In this document: positions 45,038 through 55,225 of the stretch, one piece after another
Position numbering within the stretch: position 1 is the first letter of the stretch
How the letters are laid out: the number at the start of each line of letters is the position of its first letter
DNA from: Bacteroides caecigallinarum
GTDB taxonomy: Bacteria > Bacteroidota > Bacteroidia > Bacteroidales > Bacteroidaceae
NCBI RefSeq assembly: GCF_016901995.1
Contig: NZ_JACJLE010000003.1
Span: 1-64,000, forward strand
Direction of reading: 5' to 3'
DNA length: 64,000 bases
The notes under the pieces: model-generated
The model's input: the letters and a program-made list of their open reading frames with translations, nothing else
Told to the model about the DNA's origin: nothing
Databases searched by the model: none
Program-made: the position numbers and the translations under genes

Positions 45038-46045
45038 TTATTTCTCATTGTAAATCACTTGGAGAACCGTCTGTCCTACTGCCTGTAGTGTGGCACGGTC
45101 TATGTTCTCCATCGTATCATCTATGGTATGCCATGTAGGGTTAAATCCTGTATCGCTGTTGGTATCGTAATGAATGATATCTACACACGGGATTTGTCTG
45201 AAACGGTTCACATAGATATGGTCGTCTGTTATTTCTCCGCCTTTTTCTTTTATGAATGTGTTGCCGTAGCCAAGTTCGTGTGCCGCATTCCAGATTTTCT
45301 TCATTACATTGTTGGCTGTGCGCTGTGAATATCCCTCATAATAGAAAGTTGCATTTTTACCTCCTACCATGTCAAGAAGTATTCCGTAGCGGGCCTTGTA
45401 GTTGGATACATGAGGAATCCTTCCCCAGTATTGTGAGCCCAGACACCATGTGTCTGCCTTATAGTTTCCCTGATAGAACTCCGGAATACCATAATCTTCG
45501 GCATCGAAAAATGCAATGTCAATACCTATTGCGGGAGACTGCTTTTGAATCTGTCTGGCTATTTCAAGCAATACACCTACACCGCTGGCACCGTCGTTGG
45601 CTCCGTCTATGGCAGTATGATGGTATTTCTCTTCATCGTAGTCGGCATACGGGCGGCAATCCCAGTGTGCAAACAGGATTACTCTTTTCTTGGCTTCAGG
45701 ATTATATTCACCTATGATATTGCGTGCCTTGAGCAGTGTGCCGTCATAAGCAACCAGGTCTGCATACTGGTTATATACCTTTGCTCCGAAACTTTCAAGT
45801 TTTGAAGCCAGATAGTCTCCGCATTCCTTATGTGATTTTGTGTTGGGAACACGTGGACCGAAATCTACCTGGACCTTTACGTAGCTATAGGCGCTGTCTG
45901 CATTAAATGCAGGAGCCTGTACATTGCCGGTTGTTTCTTCCTTGCTGACAGATGTGTCGCTTTTCTTGCTACTGCCACACGCTGTTACGGAAGCGGCATA
46001 GATTAATATCAGTGAACCGGATAATAATTTACCAAGTATATTCAT
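45038..46045 (-). CDS. M28-family peptidase lipoprotein
   Basis: Lipoprotein of 335 residues (lipobox SVTAC, Cys23). The M28 zinc ligands appear in order in FAHWDCRPYAD, DGANDGASG, FFDAEDYG, LDMVGG and DDHIYVNR. It resembles Bacteroidetes glutaminyl cyclase-like members of the family, so it may form N-terminal pyroglutamate rather than cleave peptides. It acts in the periplasm or at the outer membrane. Confidence 0.87.
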   Translation of the reverse strand: MNILGKLLSGSLILIYAASVTACGSSKKSDTSVSKEETTGNVQAPAFNADSAYSYVKVQVDFGPRVPNTKSHKECGDYLASKLESFGAKVYNQYADLVAYDGTLLKARNIIGEYNPEAKKRVILFAHWDCRPYADYDEEKYHHTAIDGANDGASGVGVLLEIARQIQKQSPAIGIDIAFFDAEDYGIPEFYQGNYKADTWCLGSQYWGRIPHVSNYKARYGILLDMVGGKNATFYYEGYSQRTANNVMKKIWNAAHELGYGNTFIKEKGGEITDDHIYVNRFRQIPCVDIIHYDTNSDTGFNPTWHTIDDTMENIDRATLQAVGQTVLQVIYNEK

Positions 46046-46072
46046 ATTGAAAAGATTAATATGTTATAAAAA

Positions 46073-46115
46073 AATCATCAATCAACTCCGTGAAGTCAAT
46101 TAATGATTGTTGATT
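46073..46115 (-). terminator. Terminator after cdsA
   Basis: On the minus strand AATCAACAATCA pairs with TGATTGATGATT with one mismatch and is followed by seven T. Confidence 0.7.
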
Positions 46116-46127
46116 ATGAGTATCATA

Positions 46128-46967
46128 TTATAAAAGGGATATGATATATAGATATAAGACAGCGGCAGGAACTGCCATCAGTGTACTGTCAAATCTGTCT
46201 AACAGACCTCCGTGTCCGGGGAGTATATTTCCGGAATCCTTGATGCCAATTTTGCGTTTTATCAGAGACTCAACCAGATCACCCCATGTTCCGAATACTA
46301 CAACTGTCAATGCCAGTCCGATCCATTGGGATAGCGAGAGTAGAGGGAAGTATCTGGAAATTACAATAGCCGCTATAATGCTGAATACACATCCTCCGAA
46401 TGAACCTTCCCATGATTTCTTAGGCGATATGCGTTCGAAAAGCCTGTGTTTTCCGAACAGTACTCCTGCGCAATATGCACCCGTATCGTTTACCCATGTG
46501 AAGATGAATATTGAGAGAGGGAATATAGGATTGTAAACAGAACTTGCCGTTTCGTTTTGAGACTGGAAAGCCAATACATTCAGTAAGGCAAATGGCAGGG
46601 CGATATACATTTGCGACATCAGTGCATATGCCATATTGTTCACCGGATTTTCTTTCTTATAGTACAATTCGCTGATTAATATATACATAATCAGGAACAT
46701 GTATGGGATAAGAATCTCATTGCTTCCCGGCGATGTGCCAAGGTACGCAAATCCGAAGAATAGAAAAACAGATGCCAGTATGGATATAGGTTTGTTTATT
46801 TCTGCAAACCCGCTCTGCTTTATAATATTCCCAAATTCATTTACAGTAAAAGCACATATTAAAGCAAATAACACAGAAAAAGTGATAGGACCGCCTAATA
46901 TGCATCCCACTAATACGGCTACAAAGATAGCGCCTGTTAATGCTCTTGTTATAAAATTACCTTTCAT
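46128..46967 (-). CDS. cdsA: Phosphatidate cytidylyltransferase
   Basis: Inner-membrane enzyme of 279 residues that makes CDP-diacylglycerol for phospholipid synthesis. Several transmembrane segments and the family signature SLIKRKIGIKDSGNILPGHG followed by GLLDRFDS near the C-terminus are present. It follows ftsH on the same strand. Confidence 0.95.
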   Translation of the reverse strand: MKGNFITRALTGAIFVAVLVGCILGGPITFSVLFALICAFTVNEFGNIIKQSGFAEINKPISILASVFLFFGFAYLGTSPGSNEILIPYMFLIMYILISELYYKKENPVNNMAYALMSQMYIALPFALLNVLAFQSQNETASSVYNPIFPLSIFIFTWVNDTGAYCAGVLFGKHRLFERISPKKSWEGSFGGCVFSIIAAIVISRYFPLLSLSQWIGLALTVVVFGTWGDLVESLIKRKIGIKDSGNILPGHGGLLDRFDSTLMAVPAAVLYLYIISLL

Positions 46968-47028
46968 GGCTTTGGGAATATTATTATTTCCTTAAATACT
47001 TTTCTATTGAATTTATACTTATAAATAG

Positions 47029-49029
47029 TTATTCACCGTTTTGAGTATCACTTTCAGTGCTTGAAGGCAATTCTTTTGTTTCTTCATTCTTGCTTTCAAT
47101 ACTCTTGGTTTCATTGTTTTCACTTTCGGCCATTATCTCTTCTGAACGTGATGCCCACGGGCGTTTGCCGAATATAGCTTCAACGTCTTCAGCAAAAATC
47201 ACTTCTTTTTCTATAAGCAATTCGGCTAGACGGTTATGACCTTCTTTATGTTCCGTAAGAATTCTTTTGGCACGGTCGTATTGCTCGGCAATCATCTGCT
47301 TCACTTCACTGTCTATGAGCTCGGCTGTATGTTCGCTGTATGGCTTATTGAAACTGTATTCATCATTGTTGTAATAGCACAGGTTTGGAAGCTTGTCACT
47401 CATACCGGCGTATGCAATCATGCCATATGCCTGTTTGGTCACTCTTTCCAAATCGTTCATTGCACCTGTAGAGATTTGTTTGATAAACAATTCTTCAGCT
47501 GCGCGTCCGCCCAAAGTAGCACACATCTCGTCCAACATCTGTTCCTTTGTAGTAATCTGTCTTTCTTCAGGCAGGTACCATGCTGCACCTAAAGCCCTTC
47601 CTCTAGGTACTATGGTTACTTTAATCAATGGATTGGCATATTCAAGGAACCATGATATAGTGGCGTGTCCTGCTTCGTGCAAGGCTATAGATCTTTTCTC
47701 GGCAGCTGTCATGACTTTTGTCTTCTTTTCCAATCCTCCGACTATTCTGTCAATTGCAGCCATGAAATCATCTTTACTTACTGAAGTCTTGTTATGTCTT
47801 GCAGCGATAAGTGCGGCTTCATTACATACGTTGGCAATGTCGGCTCCACTAAATCCCGGTGTCTGTCTTGCCAGCAAATCTATATCTACAGTATCATCAA
47901 GTTTAAGAGGGCGGATGTGTACGCCAAATACCTCTTTTCTTTCGTTCAGGTCAGGTAAATCTACATGTATCTGTCTGTCGAAACGTCCGGCTCTCAACAA
48001 AGCTTTGTCCAATATATCGGCGCGGTTTGTAGCTGCAAGAATGATTACGCCACTGTTTGTTCCGAAACCGTCCATTTCGGTAAGAAGCTGGTTAAGAGTA
48101 TTCTCTCTTTCATCGTTACCTCCCATGTTCGGATTTTTTCCTCTGGCACGACCTACGGCGTCTATTTCGTCAATGAATATTATACATGGAGCTTTTTCCT
48201 TGGCCTGACGGAACAAATCACGTACTCTTGATGCACCGACACCGACAAACATTTCCACGAAATCGGAACCGGACATAGAGAAGAATGGTACGTCAGCTTC
48301 GCCTGCTACGGCTTTTGCCAAAAGTGTTTTACCTGTTCCCGGAGGGCCTACAAGAAGTGCTCCCTTTGGAATCTTACCACCTAGCTCTGTATATTTCTGA
48401 GGCTGTTTCAGGAATTCTACAATTTCCTGTACTTCCTGTTTTGCGGCTGTCTGACCTGCAACATCCTTGAATGTCACTCTGTTGGCTCCTTTCTCGAACA
48501 GTTGTGCCTTGCTTTTGCCTACATTGAATACATTTCCTGCACCACCAGCATTGCCTGCACCACCCATTCTACGCATTATGAATATCCATAATCCGATAAA
48601 GAAAATTATAGGCAAAAGATTCCAGAAAATAACACCAAAGTAGTCATTCTCTTTTTCGTATCTTATTGAACCTGTAAAGTTCCCGTTTTTCTGTTCTTCA
48701 TCGAGGAATTTGTCCAATGATTCCATTGAACCTACCTGTATCTTAACAGATGGATTTTTACCAACTTTAGGAGCGTCTTTTTTGAATACATCTACTATAT
48801 TTTCAGGTTTGATGTACATCTCTACGGAATTATTGTCGTATGCAATAATCTTGTCCGCATATCCCTTCTTGACCATTTCCTTGAATTCTGTATAAGTAAT
48901 TTCCTTACTCATACTTCCTTCATCGCTGGTGATATATAAGAAAGCTATGGTCATAGCTATGATTATATATAACCAACTTAAATTGGGTCTGGGCATATTT
49001 ATTTTTTGCTTATTTGAATTATTGTTCAT
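47029..49029 (-). CDS. ftsH: ATP-dependent zinc metalloprotease FtsH
   Basis: Membrane-bound AAA protease of 666 residues. Two transmembrane segments (about residues 18-35 and 133-152) flank a periplasmic domain. Walker A is GPPGTGKT at 228-235, Walker [12 protein letters not shown], and the zinc site is HEAGH starting at residue 451. The C-terminal tail is Glu/Ser/Thr-rich. The order rsfS-ftsH-cdsA suggests one operon. Confidence 0.97.
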   Translation of the reverse strand: MNNNSNKQKINMPRPNLSWLYIIIAMTIAFLYITSDEGSMSKEITYTEFKEMVKKGYADKIIAYDNNSVEMYIKPENIVDVFKKDAPKVGKNPSVKIQVGSMESLDKFLDEEQKNGNFTGSIRYEKENDYFGVIFWNLLPIIFFIGLWIFIMRRMGGAGNAGGAGNVFNVGKSKAQLFEKGANRVTFKDVAGQTAAKQEVQEIVEFLKQPQKYTELGGKIPKGALLVGPPGTGKTLLAKAVAGEADVPFFSMSGSDFVEMFVGVGASRVRDLFRQAKEKAPCIIFIDEIDAVGRARGKNPNMGGNDERENTLNQLLTEMDGFGTNSGVIILAATNRADILDKALLRAGRFDRQIHVDLPDLNERKEVFGVHIRPLKLDDTVDIDLLARQTPGFSGADIANVCNEAALIAARHNKTSVSKDDFMAAIDRIVGGLEKKTKVMTAAEKRSIALHEAGHATISWFLEYANPLIKVTIVPRGRALGAAWYLPEERQITTKEQMLDEMCATLGGRAAEELFIKQISTGAMNDLERVTKQAYGMIAYAGMSDKLPNLCYYNNDEYSFNKPYSEHTAELIDSEVKQMIAEQYDRAKRILTEHKEGHNRLAELLIEKEVIFAEDVEAIFGKRPWASRSEEIMAESENNETKSIESKNEETKELPSSTESDTQNGE

Positions 49030-49060
49030 GTTTCCTTTTAAGTGAATTGATTATGTGATA

Positions 49061-49420
49061 TTAGTCTATATCCGGTATGCGGGTTAATTTTGCATCAGCC
49101 CATAAATGTTCCAGATTATAGAAATCTCTTTGTTCCGGTAAGAATATGTGTGCTATTACGTCGTTGTAGTCCATTGCTACCCATTGTGCATTTTTAGTTC
49201 CGTCGATTGCAAATGGTTTGATGCTTATTTCGTTTCTGACGTAATCTTTTATTGATTCTGTAATAGCCAGTACTTGACTTGGTGAATTTCCATTACATAT
49301 TACGAAATAATTGCATATAGTATCTTCTATGTCAGAAAGATCTGCTATTACGATGTTTTTACCTTTTTTTTCCTGAATACCTTCTATGATTTTTTCTAGT
49401 AATTTTTTTTCTTCGTTCAT
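49061..49420 (-). CDS. rsfS: Ribosomal silencing factor RsfS
   Basis: Binds ribosomal protein L14 to block subunit joining. From ATG at 49420 the product has 119 residues. NIVIADLSDIEDTICNYFVICNGNSPSQV and WVAMDYNDVIAHIFLPEQRDFYNLEHLWADA are typical of the Iojap/RsfS family. Confidence 0.95.
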   Translation of the reverse strand: MNEEKKLLEKIIEGIQEKKGKNIVIADLSDIEDTICNYFVICNGNSPSQVLAITESIKDYVRNEISIKPFAIDGTKNAQWVAMDYNDVIAHIFLPEQRDFYNLEHLWADAKLTRIPDID

Positions 49421-49616
49421 TATTCTAAAATACAAACTTTTAAGTTAATATACATAATATATGGCAAATATACTTGCTTTTCTGTATTCCACGAAATATA
49501 GATGAATTTTTCTTTTAGATTTTGTATTTTTTAGAGTGAATTTTGAGTTTGTCCGTCATGACAAGGCGAAAAAACGCCCATATTCATATTTTTTTGAAAA
49601 AAAAAGGACAAAAATG

Positions 49617-49646
49617 TTTGAAACTAATGAAAAAGTTGTACCTTTG
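49617..49646 (+). promoter_or_regulatory. Promoter of the tRNA-Gln pair
   Basis: TTTG at 49617-49620 and TACCTTTG at 49639-49646 with an 18-bp spacer match the Bacteroidetes consensus. It lies about 38 bp before the first tRNA gene. Confidence 0.7.
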
Positions 49647-49683
49647 CAGCGTCAAACAAGAAATGACTTGCTGACAATAATTT

Positions 49684-49754
49684 TGGGCTATGGTGTAATG
49701 GTAACACAACAGATTCTGGTCCTGTTTTTCTAGGTTCGAATCCTAGTAGCCCAA
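49684..49754 (+). tRNA. tRNA-Gln(CTG), first copy
   Basis: The 71-nt sequence folds into a full cloverleaf: acceptor TGGGCTA/TAGCCCA, D stem GTGT/ACAC, anticodon loop TTCTGGT, T stem CTAGG/CCTAG with loop TTCGAAT. The U1-A72 pair is typical of tRNA-Gln. CCA is not encoded. The inner pair of the anticodon stem is A-C. Confidence 0.93.
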
Positions 49755-49784
49755 CTTTGTAAGACAATTTAAATTATCAGAAAT

Positions 49785-49855
49785 TGGGTTATGGTGTAAT
49801 GGTAACACAACAGATTCTGGTCCTGTTTTTCTAGGTTCGAATCCTAGTAACCCAA
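49785..49855 (+). tRNA. tRNA-Gln(CTG), second copy
   Basis: Nearly identical to the first copy, 30 bp downstream. The acceptor stem is TGGGTTA/TAACCCA, so the C-G pair at one position is replaced by the compensated T-A pair; the rest, including the anticodon CTG and the A-C pair, is the same. Co-transcribed with the first. Confidence 0.93.
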
Positions 49856-49859
49856 CAAA

Positions 49860-49888
49860 AAAAGAGCAGTTTTTACTGCTCTTTTTTG
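49860..49888 (+). terminator. Terminator of the tRNA-Gln unit
   Basis: AAAGAGCAGT pairs with ACTGCTCTTT around TTTT, followed by more T. Confidence 0.88.
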
Positions 49889-49903
49889 TTTTCGTACATT
49901 AAT

Positions 49904-49930
49904 ATAATAGCGAGCTTAGCTCGCTATTAT
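49904..49930 (-). terminator. Terminator of the DUF349 gene
   Basis: A 12-bp perfect stem ATAATAGCGAGC/GCTCGCTATTAT with a 3-nt loop sits 3 bp beyond the DUF349 stop codon on the minus strand. The following T-run is weak. Confidence 0.65.
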
Positions 49931-49933
49931 AAT

Positions 49934-51733
49934 TTATTTGTTTATAGCTTCGTCGATAGCTTCAATCTTTTTCTGAGTCAACAGTAAATCATTTTTCAGC
50001 TTCTCTATTTTTCTGGCAATGTCGTTTACCAATGAATTGCCTTTTTTAGATGACGAATTTAAGAAACCTAAATTGTTTTCGTATGTTTTGATTTCGTTCT
50101 TTATTCTTTCGTATATTCTAACGAGCTTTTCTCTTTCCTTATAAAGATTGTTCTCTTTGCTTAATCCTGATTTATAACTGTTCAGCTTTTTCTCTGTAGC
50201 AGAAAGATTTGCCTTGTCAAATATCTTGTTTACAAGGTTATGGAACTCTTTGTATAATCTGTCCTTGTCCTTAAAAGGTACGAAACCTATGCTGTTCCAT
50301 TCAGAAATCAGTGCTTTGATCTTATCTGCTATGGTTTCATCGTATGTCTCAGTCTTTTCCAGTTCTTCAATCTTTTTAAGCAATTCCTCTTTCTTGTTCA
50401 GATTTTCCAGCTCTTCTGAACGTTGTGATGAAGTTGCTTTTGATTTCTGTTCGAAGAAATAATCGCAAGCGCCGATAAATCTTTTCCATATAGAATCTGA
50501 ATACTTTTTAGGTACAGGACCTATTGTCTTCCATTCTTTTTGCAGTTTGGTCAAAATCTCGGCAGTCTCTTTCCATGCTGTACTGTCTTTCAATGCTTCT
50601 GCTTTTTCGCATAGCTCTTTTTTCTTTTCCAGGTTTACAGACATGTTTTCTTTGGCTGTTTTAAAGAATTCTGCCTTACGTCTGAAAAATTCGTCGCATG
50701 CGGCACGGAATCTTTCGAAGATTTTCAGATTCATTTTTTGTGGAGCATATCCTATTGTTTTCCACTTGGCCTGCAGTGCCAGGATTTCCTGTGTCTTGTC
50801 TTCCCAGTCTGTGAAAGTTGTGAATTTGTCATATTCCATGGCTTCTGCTATTTCGCAAATCACAGTTTTCTGGTCAAGGTTGTTCTGCTCCTGCTCTTTT
50901 AAATCCTCAAAATGTTTCTGGTGTCTCTTGTTTACGTTTGTAGAAGCGGCTTTAAATCTTGCCCAGATGCTTTCACGCATTTCTTTTGCCACAGGACCGA
51001 TTTCCCTGAATTCCTGATGAAGCTTTTGCAACTGATGGAATGCTGAAATTACGTCAGGTTCGTCGGCAAGCTTTTCGGCAGCTTCGCAGATACGTGTCTT
51101 TTGTTCCAGATTTTTCTTGAAGTCATACTCTCTGAATTCATTGTTCAGTTTGAGCATGTCGTAGAATTTTTCTGTATATAACTGGTAAGTTCTCCAGATT
51201 TCGTTGATTTTATTTGCCGGAATGAGCTTTATTTCATTCCATTCCTGCTGCAGATTTTTGAATTCATTGTAGTTCTTCCCTGCATCTTCTGACAGTTCTG
51301 TAAGATTTTTCATCTTTTCCAGAATTTCCATTTTCTTTTGCAGGTTCTCCTCTTTTTCTTTTTCTATTGCAGCTATCATGGAATTTCTTTTCTCTTTTAT
51401 TTCTGCCAATACGGATTTAAGTTCTGCTTCCAGAGGATCTGTGGTAGGAACAAAAGAGTTTGCATCGCCGCCCGATTCGATAAATGTTTTGCGGTTAGCT
51501 TCCTGTTCAGCTTTGTGCAGTTTGTAAAATGTCTGTTTAAGGAAGTCTATTTCCTGTTTTTCAGCTTCACAAGCATTGTTGTTTATCTCTTTTAAACGTT
51601 GTATAACCTCTTCTTTAGTCTGTTTAGGTTCATACTTAACGTTATCTGTTGTTTGATCAACAGTAGGAACCAAATTTTCAGTCTCATTTTCCTGAATTTC
51701 GGTTAGTGGGCGGTTTGTTTCATTAACTTCCAT
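49934..51733 (-). CDS. DUF349-repeat protein
   Basis: Highly charged helical protein of 599 residues with about five DUF349 repeats between residues 140 and 480, each with a W-x-x-I/G-x-x-P pattern (EWNEIKLIPANK, EFREIGPVAKE, KWKTIGYAPQK, EWKTIGPVPKK, EWNSIGFVPFK). The N-terminal 100 residues are Glu/Thr-rich and disordered and the C-terminus is coiled coil. The family is widespread in Bacteroidetes; its function is unknown to me. Confidence 0.88.
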   Translation of the reverse strand: MEVNETNRPLTEIQENETENLVPTVDQTTDNVKYEPKQTKEEVIQRLKEINNNACEAEKQEIDFLKQTFYKLHKAEQEANRKTFIESGGDANSFVPTTDPLEAELKSVLAEIKEKRNSMIAAIEKEKEENLQKKMEILEKMKNLTELSEDAGKNYNEFKNLQQEWNEIKLIPANKINEIWRTYQLYTEKFYDMLKLNNEFREYDFKKNLEQKTRICEAAEKLADEPDVISAFHQLQKLHQEFREIGPVAKEMRESIWARFKAASTNVNKRHQKHFEDLKEQEQNNLDQKTVICEIAEAMEYDKFTTFTDWEDKTQEILALQAKWKTIGYAPQKMNLKIFERFRAACDEFFRRKAEFFKTAKENMSVNLEKKKELCEKAEALKDSTAWKETAEILTKLQKEWKTIGPVPKKYSDSIWKRFIGACDYFFEQKSKATSSQRSEELENLNKKEELLKKIEELEKTETYDETIADKIKALISEWNSIGFVPFKDKDRLYKEFHNLVNKIFDKANLSATEKKLNSYKSGLSKENNLYKEREKLVRIYERIKNEIKTYENNLGFLNSSSKKGNSLVNDIARKIEKLKNDLLLTQKKIEAIDEAINK

Positions 51734-51900
51734 GCGTATATAGATATTTAAGAATGTTTCTTTTAAAAACGTTATAATTACAAATTAAAGAAATAATATT
51801 TAAAAAACATAATATTGTCTTGGTTATTTTACCAAATAGGGTAAAAATGTATTATAATCTTTAATTTTTTTTGTTTTTTCGTTTAATCAAGTTCTGCAAA

Positions 51901-53241
51901 TTATGACAGCAACACTGTTATTCCCATATATAGCATCATACCGATGATGTCGTTTGTGATGGAGATGAAGGGACCGGTTGCGATTGCAGGGTCTATCTTT
52001 AGTTTTTCTAGTGTCATAGGCACTAATGTGCCGAAAATGGAAGCGAACATTACAACGGCAAATAAACTGATTGATACAGAATAGCTTACTGTGGCTGTTG
52101 CTCCAAAACGAATGAAATTATATATATAAACCAGTAATGATATGATTGAGGCATTAATAAGGGCGACTACCGCTTCTTTTGCTACTTGTTTGAAGGTATT
52201 TGCAGAATCCAGTGAACTGTTTGCCAACCCCTGTACAACAAGCGCCGATGACTGTGTTCCGACGTTTCCTCCTGTTCCACCTATCAATGGGATGTATAGC
52301 GCCATTTCAGGATGGGCGGCAAATGTAGAGTCGAAGTTACCTAATATCATTGAGTTGCCGATACCTCCCAGCATACCGATAAGAAGCCATGGCAGACGTG
52401 CCGTGGTCTGTCTGAAAACGTTGTCGTCTGATTCTACATCCTGAGAAAGACCTGATGCCAACTGGTAATCACGTTCAGCCTGTTCACGTACCTCATCCAT
52501 CACATCATCTACGGTGATACGTCCTACAAGGCGTCCGATACTGTCAACTACCGGTACTGCCACAAGGTCATATTTCTCAATTATCTGTACCACTTCTTCT
52601 ATAGGAGTATCCACATGTACTGAAACTGGGTCTTTTTTCATTACATGTTTGACTTTTGATACAGATGGACTTGTTATCATTTTCTTTAGTGGGAATACAC
52701 CTCTCAGACGTTCGTCGTCATCTACTACATATACATAATAGATTTCGTCCATGTCCTCAGCCTGAATTCGCATTTCCCTCAGACATTCGGGCATACTCCA
52801 GTTTTCTTTTACGGTAACCATTTCCGTACCCATCAAACCTCCGGCGGTATCTTCGTCGTATTTCAGAAGGTCAACGATGTCTCCGGCCTGTTCAATGTCT
52901 TCTATATGTGAAAGGACCTCTTCCTGTTTGTCCTCGTCCATCTCTCGGATGATGTCAACGGCATCGTCCGAATCCATATAGTCAACAAAACGTTTAGCGA
53001 TAGTTTCCGATGGCAGTATGTCAAGAAACTCTTTACGGGCATCTTCGTCCATTTCGACGAGTACGTCCGCGGCTGTTTCATTATCTAGCAGCAAGTATAT
53101 AAACCTTGCATTTTCAGCATTAAGTTCATTGCATAGTTCTGCTATGTCGGCAGGATGTAAATCATTAAGAAGCTCCTTTACTTTGTCATGCTCCTTATTC
53201 TCTATTAATTCCGTTATTTTTTTGATTTCTTCGCTGTTCAT
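51901..53241 (-). CDS. mgtE: Magnesium transporter MgtE
   Basis: Inner-membrane magnesium channel of 446 residues. It has an N-terminal MgtE_N domain (LNDLHPADIAEL), two CBS domains (about residues 135-260) and about five C-terminal helices with GGTGGNVGTQSSALVVQGLA lining the pore. The domain order and length match the family. Confidence 0.95.
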   Translation of the reverse strand: MNSEEIKKITELIENKEHDKVKELLNDLHPADIAELCNELNAENARFIYLLLDNETAADVLVEMDEDARKEFLDILPSETIAKRFVDYMDSDDAVDIIREMDEDKQEEVLSHIEDIEQAGDIVDLLKYDEDTAGGLMGTEMVTVKENWSMPECLREMRIQAEDMDEIYYVYVVDDDERLRGVFPLKKMITSPSVSKVKHVMKKDPVSVHVDTPIEEVVQIIEKYDLVAVPVVDSIGRLVGRITVDDVMDEVREQAERDYQLASGLSQDVESDDNVFRQTTARLPWLLIGMLGGIGNSMILGNFDSTFAAHPEMALYIPLIGGTGGNVGTQSSALVVQGLANSSLDSANTFKQVAKEAVVALINASIISLLVYIYNFIRFGATATVSYSVSISLFAVVMFASIFGTLVPMTLEKLKIDPAIATGPFISITNDIIGMMLYMGITVLLS

Positions 53242-53278
53242 CCTGGTTAGCTTTTAGTGGTTACGTGTATAAAAACTC

Positions 53279-54091
53279 TTATAACTCTAGATTGACAGAT
53301 GCTGTATTGCTGTCCAAAGCCTTTTCCACCTTATTGGTCAGTTCGATAAATTCATTGACAGACAACTGTTCCGGTCTCTTGTTGAATATAGGCTCGGCAC
53401 TTAAAGGATTATCTTTTGCCAATATCGGCGAAATGGAATTGCGTAATGTCTTTCTTCTCTGATTGAATGTGGTCTTTACAATTTGCTTGAACAGTTTTTC
53501 GTTGCACCCCAAATCTTTCGTATCATTCCTTTTCATTCTGATTACTGCGCTCTTGACTTTTGGTGGTGGATTGAAAACGTGTTCATGTACGGTGAATAGA
53601 TATTCCACATCATACCATGCCTGAATCATTACACTAAGGATGCCGTATGTCTTGTTGCCGGGCTTGGCGGCAATTCGTTCTGCCACTTCCTTTTGAATCA
53701 TTCCGGTACAGCATGGGATAAGTTCCTTGTTGTCAAGCATCTTGAAGAATATCTGGCTTGAAATGTTATACGGGTAATTGCCTGTAAGGACAAAAGGCTT
53801 GCCGTCGAACAGGCTTGTGAGATCCATTTTCAGGAAATCCTTTTCTATAATATTCTCACCCAATTCACCAAAGTTCTCTTTAAGATAAGCTACTGATTCA
53901 AAATCCAGCTCAACAACTTTTAAAGGTCTGTTTTTAGGTATCAAATATTGTGTCAGGACTCCCATTCCCGGTCCGACTTCTAGTACGGGGATATCCGGAC
54001 AGGCATCAATTGTGTCTGCTATGTCTTTGGCCACTTGCAAGTCCTTGAGAAAGTGCTGTCCTAAAAATTTCTTTGGTTTGACTAATTTCAT
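53279..54091 (-). CDS. rsmA: 16S rRNA dimethyladenosine transferase
   Basis: Methylates two adjacent adenosines near the 3' end of 16S rRNA. The 270-residue protein has PKKFLGQHFLKD, the SAM loop VLEVGPGMGVLTQYL, and NYPYNISSQIF, typical of RsmA (KsgA). The start lies about 70 bp from its promoter element, which overlaps that of the divergent gene. Confidence 0.96.
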   Translation of the reverse strand: MKLVKPKKFLGQHFLKDLQVAKDIADTIDACPDIPVLEVGPGMGVLTQYLIPKNRPLKVVELDFESVAYLKENFGELGENIIEKDFLKMDLTSLFDGKPFVLTGNYPYNISSQIFFKMLDNKELIPCCTGMIQKEVAERIAAKPGNKTYGILSVMIQAWYDVEYLFTVHEHVFNPPPKVKSAVIRMKRNDTKDLGCNEKLFKQIVKTTFNQRRKTLRNSISPILAKDNPLSAEPIFNKRPEQLSVNEFIELTNKVEKALDSNTASVNLEL

Positions 54092-54144
54092 CCGTATTCA
54101 AATATTTCTTTGTGATAATGTGATATTTATTCAGTTAAGCTGTG

Positions 54145-54167
54145 TATATTTGCATTGTGCAAAGTTA
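54145..54167. promoter_or_regulatory. Overlapping divergent promoters of rsmA and the YbhN-like gene
   Basis: Plus-strand TATATTTG (54145-54152) and minus-strand TAACTTTG (54167-54160) match TAnnTTTG and are 7 bp apart, facing each other. The two transcripts would overlap at their 5' ends. -33 boxes are not clear. Confidence 0.5.
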
Positions 54168-54195
54168 CATAATAATATCTAAATAATTTCAGATT

Positions 54196-55209
54196 TTGGA
54201 ACGAAGTGATTCAAAAAAACTATTAAATAAGTTGTGGCAAGTTTTTTTGCCTGTAATTCTTGGAGCAGCTATTCTGGTATGGACATATAAAGGCTTTGAT
54301 TTTAAGAGGGTGTGGTCCGTGCTTAATTCTGAGGTTAATTACTGGTGGATGCTCTTCTCGCTTGTGTTTGGAGTTTTTGGGCATTTGTTTCGTGGCTGGA
54401 GATGGAACCTGTCATTGGCTCCGTTGGGTGAGTATCCAAAACCGGCCAACAGCGTATATGCTATATTTGTCTCATATGCGGCAAACCTTGTAATACCAAG
54501 AATAGGTGAAGTGTCCAGATGTGGAATTCTGGCTAAGTATGAAGGCGTTTCGTTCTCTAAATCCTTAGGAACTGTGGTTACCGAACGTATTATAGATTCT
54601 TTGTGCGTATTGATAATAACATTTGTAACCCTGTTGTTGCAGTCCGGAATATTTGCCCGGTTTATGAAGGAAACAGGTACTGACACCTCGTTTATATTTC
54701 ATCTTTTTACATCGACCAATTTTTATATAACTCTTGCCTGTATATTTGCATTTCTGATATTATTGTATTTTCTGTTCAAGCGAATTTCTGTTTTTGCAAA
54801 AGTAAAAGGAATCTTGAATGACATATGGCTTGGCTGCCAGTCTTTGCGTCATGTTGATAACATTGCTTTGTTTGTAGCATATACGTTAGGTATATGGATA
54901 TGCTATTTCCTTCAGTTTTATGTGGCATTTTTCAGTTTTGACTTTTCGTCTGATCTTGGACTGATGCCCGGGCTGGTAATGTTTGTTGTGGGCAGTATAG
55001 CCGTGGTTGTTCCTACTCCCAACGGGGCAGGACCTTGGCACTTTGCAGTAATAACAATGATGATGATGTACGGCGTAAGCAAAGATGATGCTGGAATATT
55101 TGCACTTTTAGTGCATGGAATTCAAACTTTTTTACTAATTTTGTTAGGTATATATGGATTAGTGGCATTGCCGCTTACGAATAAACAAAATAAACCCATA
55201 AACTCATAA
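54196..55209 (+). CDS. YbhN/UPF0104 family membrane protein
   Basis: Inner-membrane protein of 337 residues with about eight hydrophobic segments, of the lysylphosphatidylglycerol-synthase transmembrane family (AglD/YbhN). FRGWRWNLSLAPLG, SYAANLVIPRIGEVSRCGIL and VPTPNGAGPWHFAV are family motifs. No ATG precedes the conserved region, so TTG at 54196 is the likely start. A role in lipid or polyprenyl-linked sugar transfer is possible but unproven. pepD follows after 16 bp. Confidence 0.82.
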   Translation: MERSDSKKLLNKLWQVFLPVILGAAILVWTYKGFDFKRVWSVLNSEVNYWWMLFSLVFGVFGHLFRGWRWNLSLAPLGEYPKPANSVYAIFVSYAANLVIPRIGEVSRCGILAKYEGVSFSKSLGTVVTERIIDSLCVLIITFVTLLLQSGIFARFMKETGTDTSFIFHLFTSTNFYITLACIFAFLILLYFLFKRISVFAKVKGILNDIWLGCQSLRHVDNIALFVAYTLGIWICYFLQFYVAFFSFDFSSDLGLMPGLVMFVVGSIAVVVPTPNGAGPWHFAVITMMMMYGVSKDDAGIFALLVHGIQTFLLILLGIYGLVALPLTNKQNKPINS

Positions 55210-55225
55210 TCAAAAAACAAACTCT

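Noticed and set aside
47393-48208. 271-residue plus-strand open frame
   Set aside because: It is antisense to ftsH, has low-complexity Ser/Leu-rich composition and no homology I recognise.
49536-49733. 65-residue plus-strand open frame
   Set aside because: It runs through the tRNA promoter and into the first tRNA-Gln gene.
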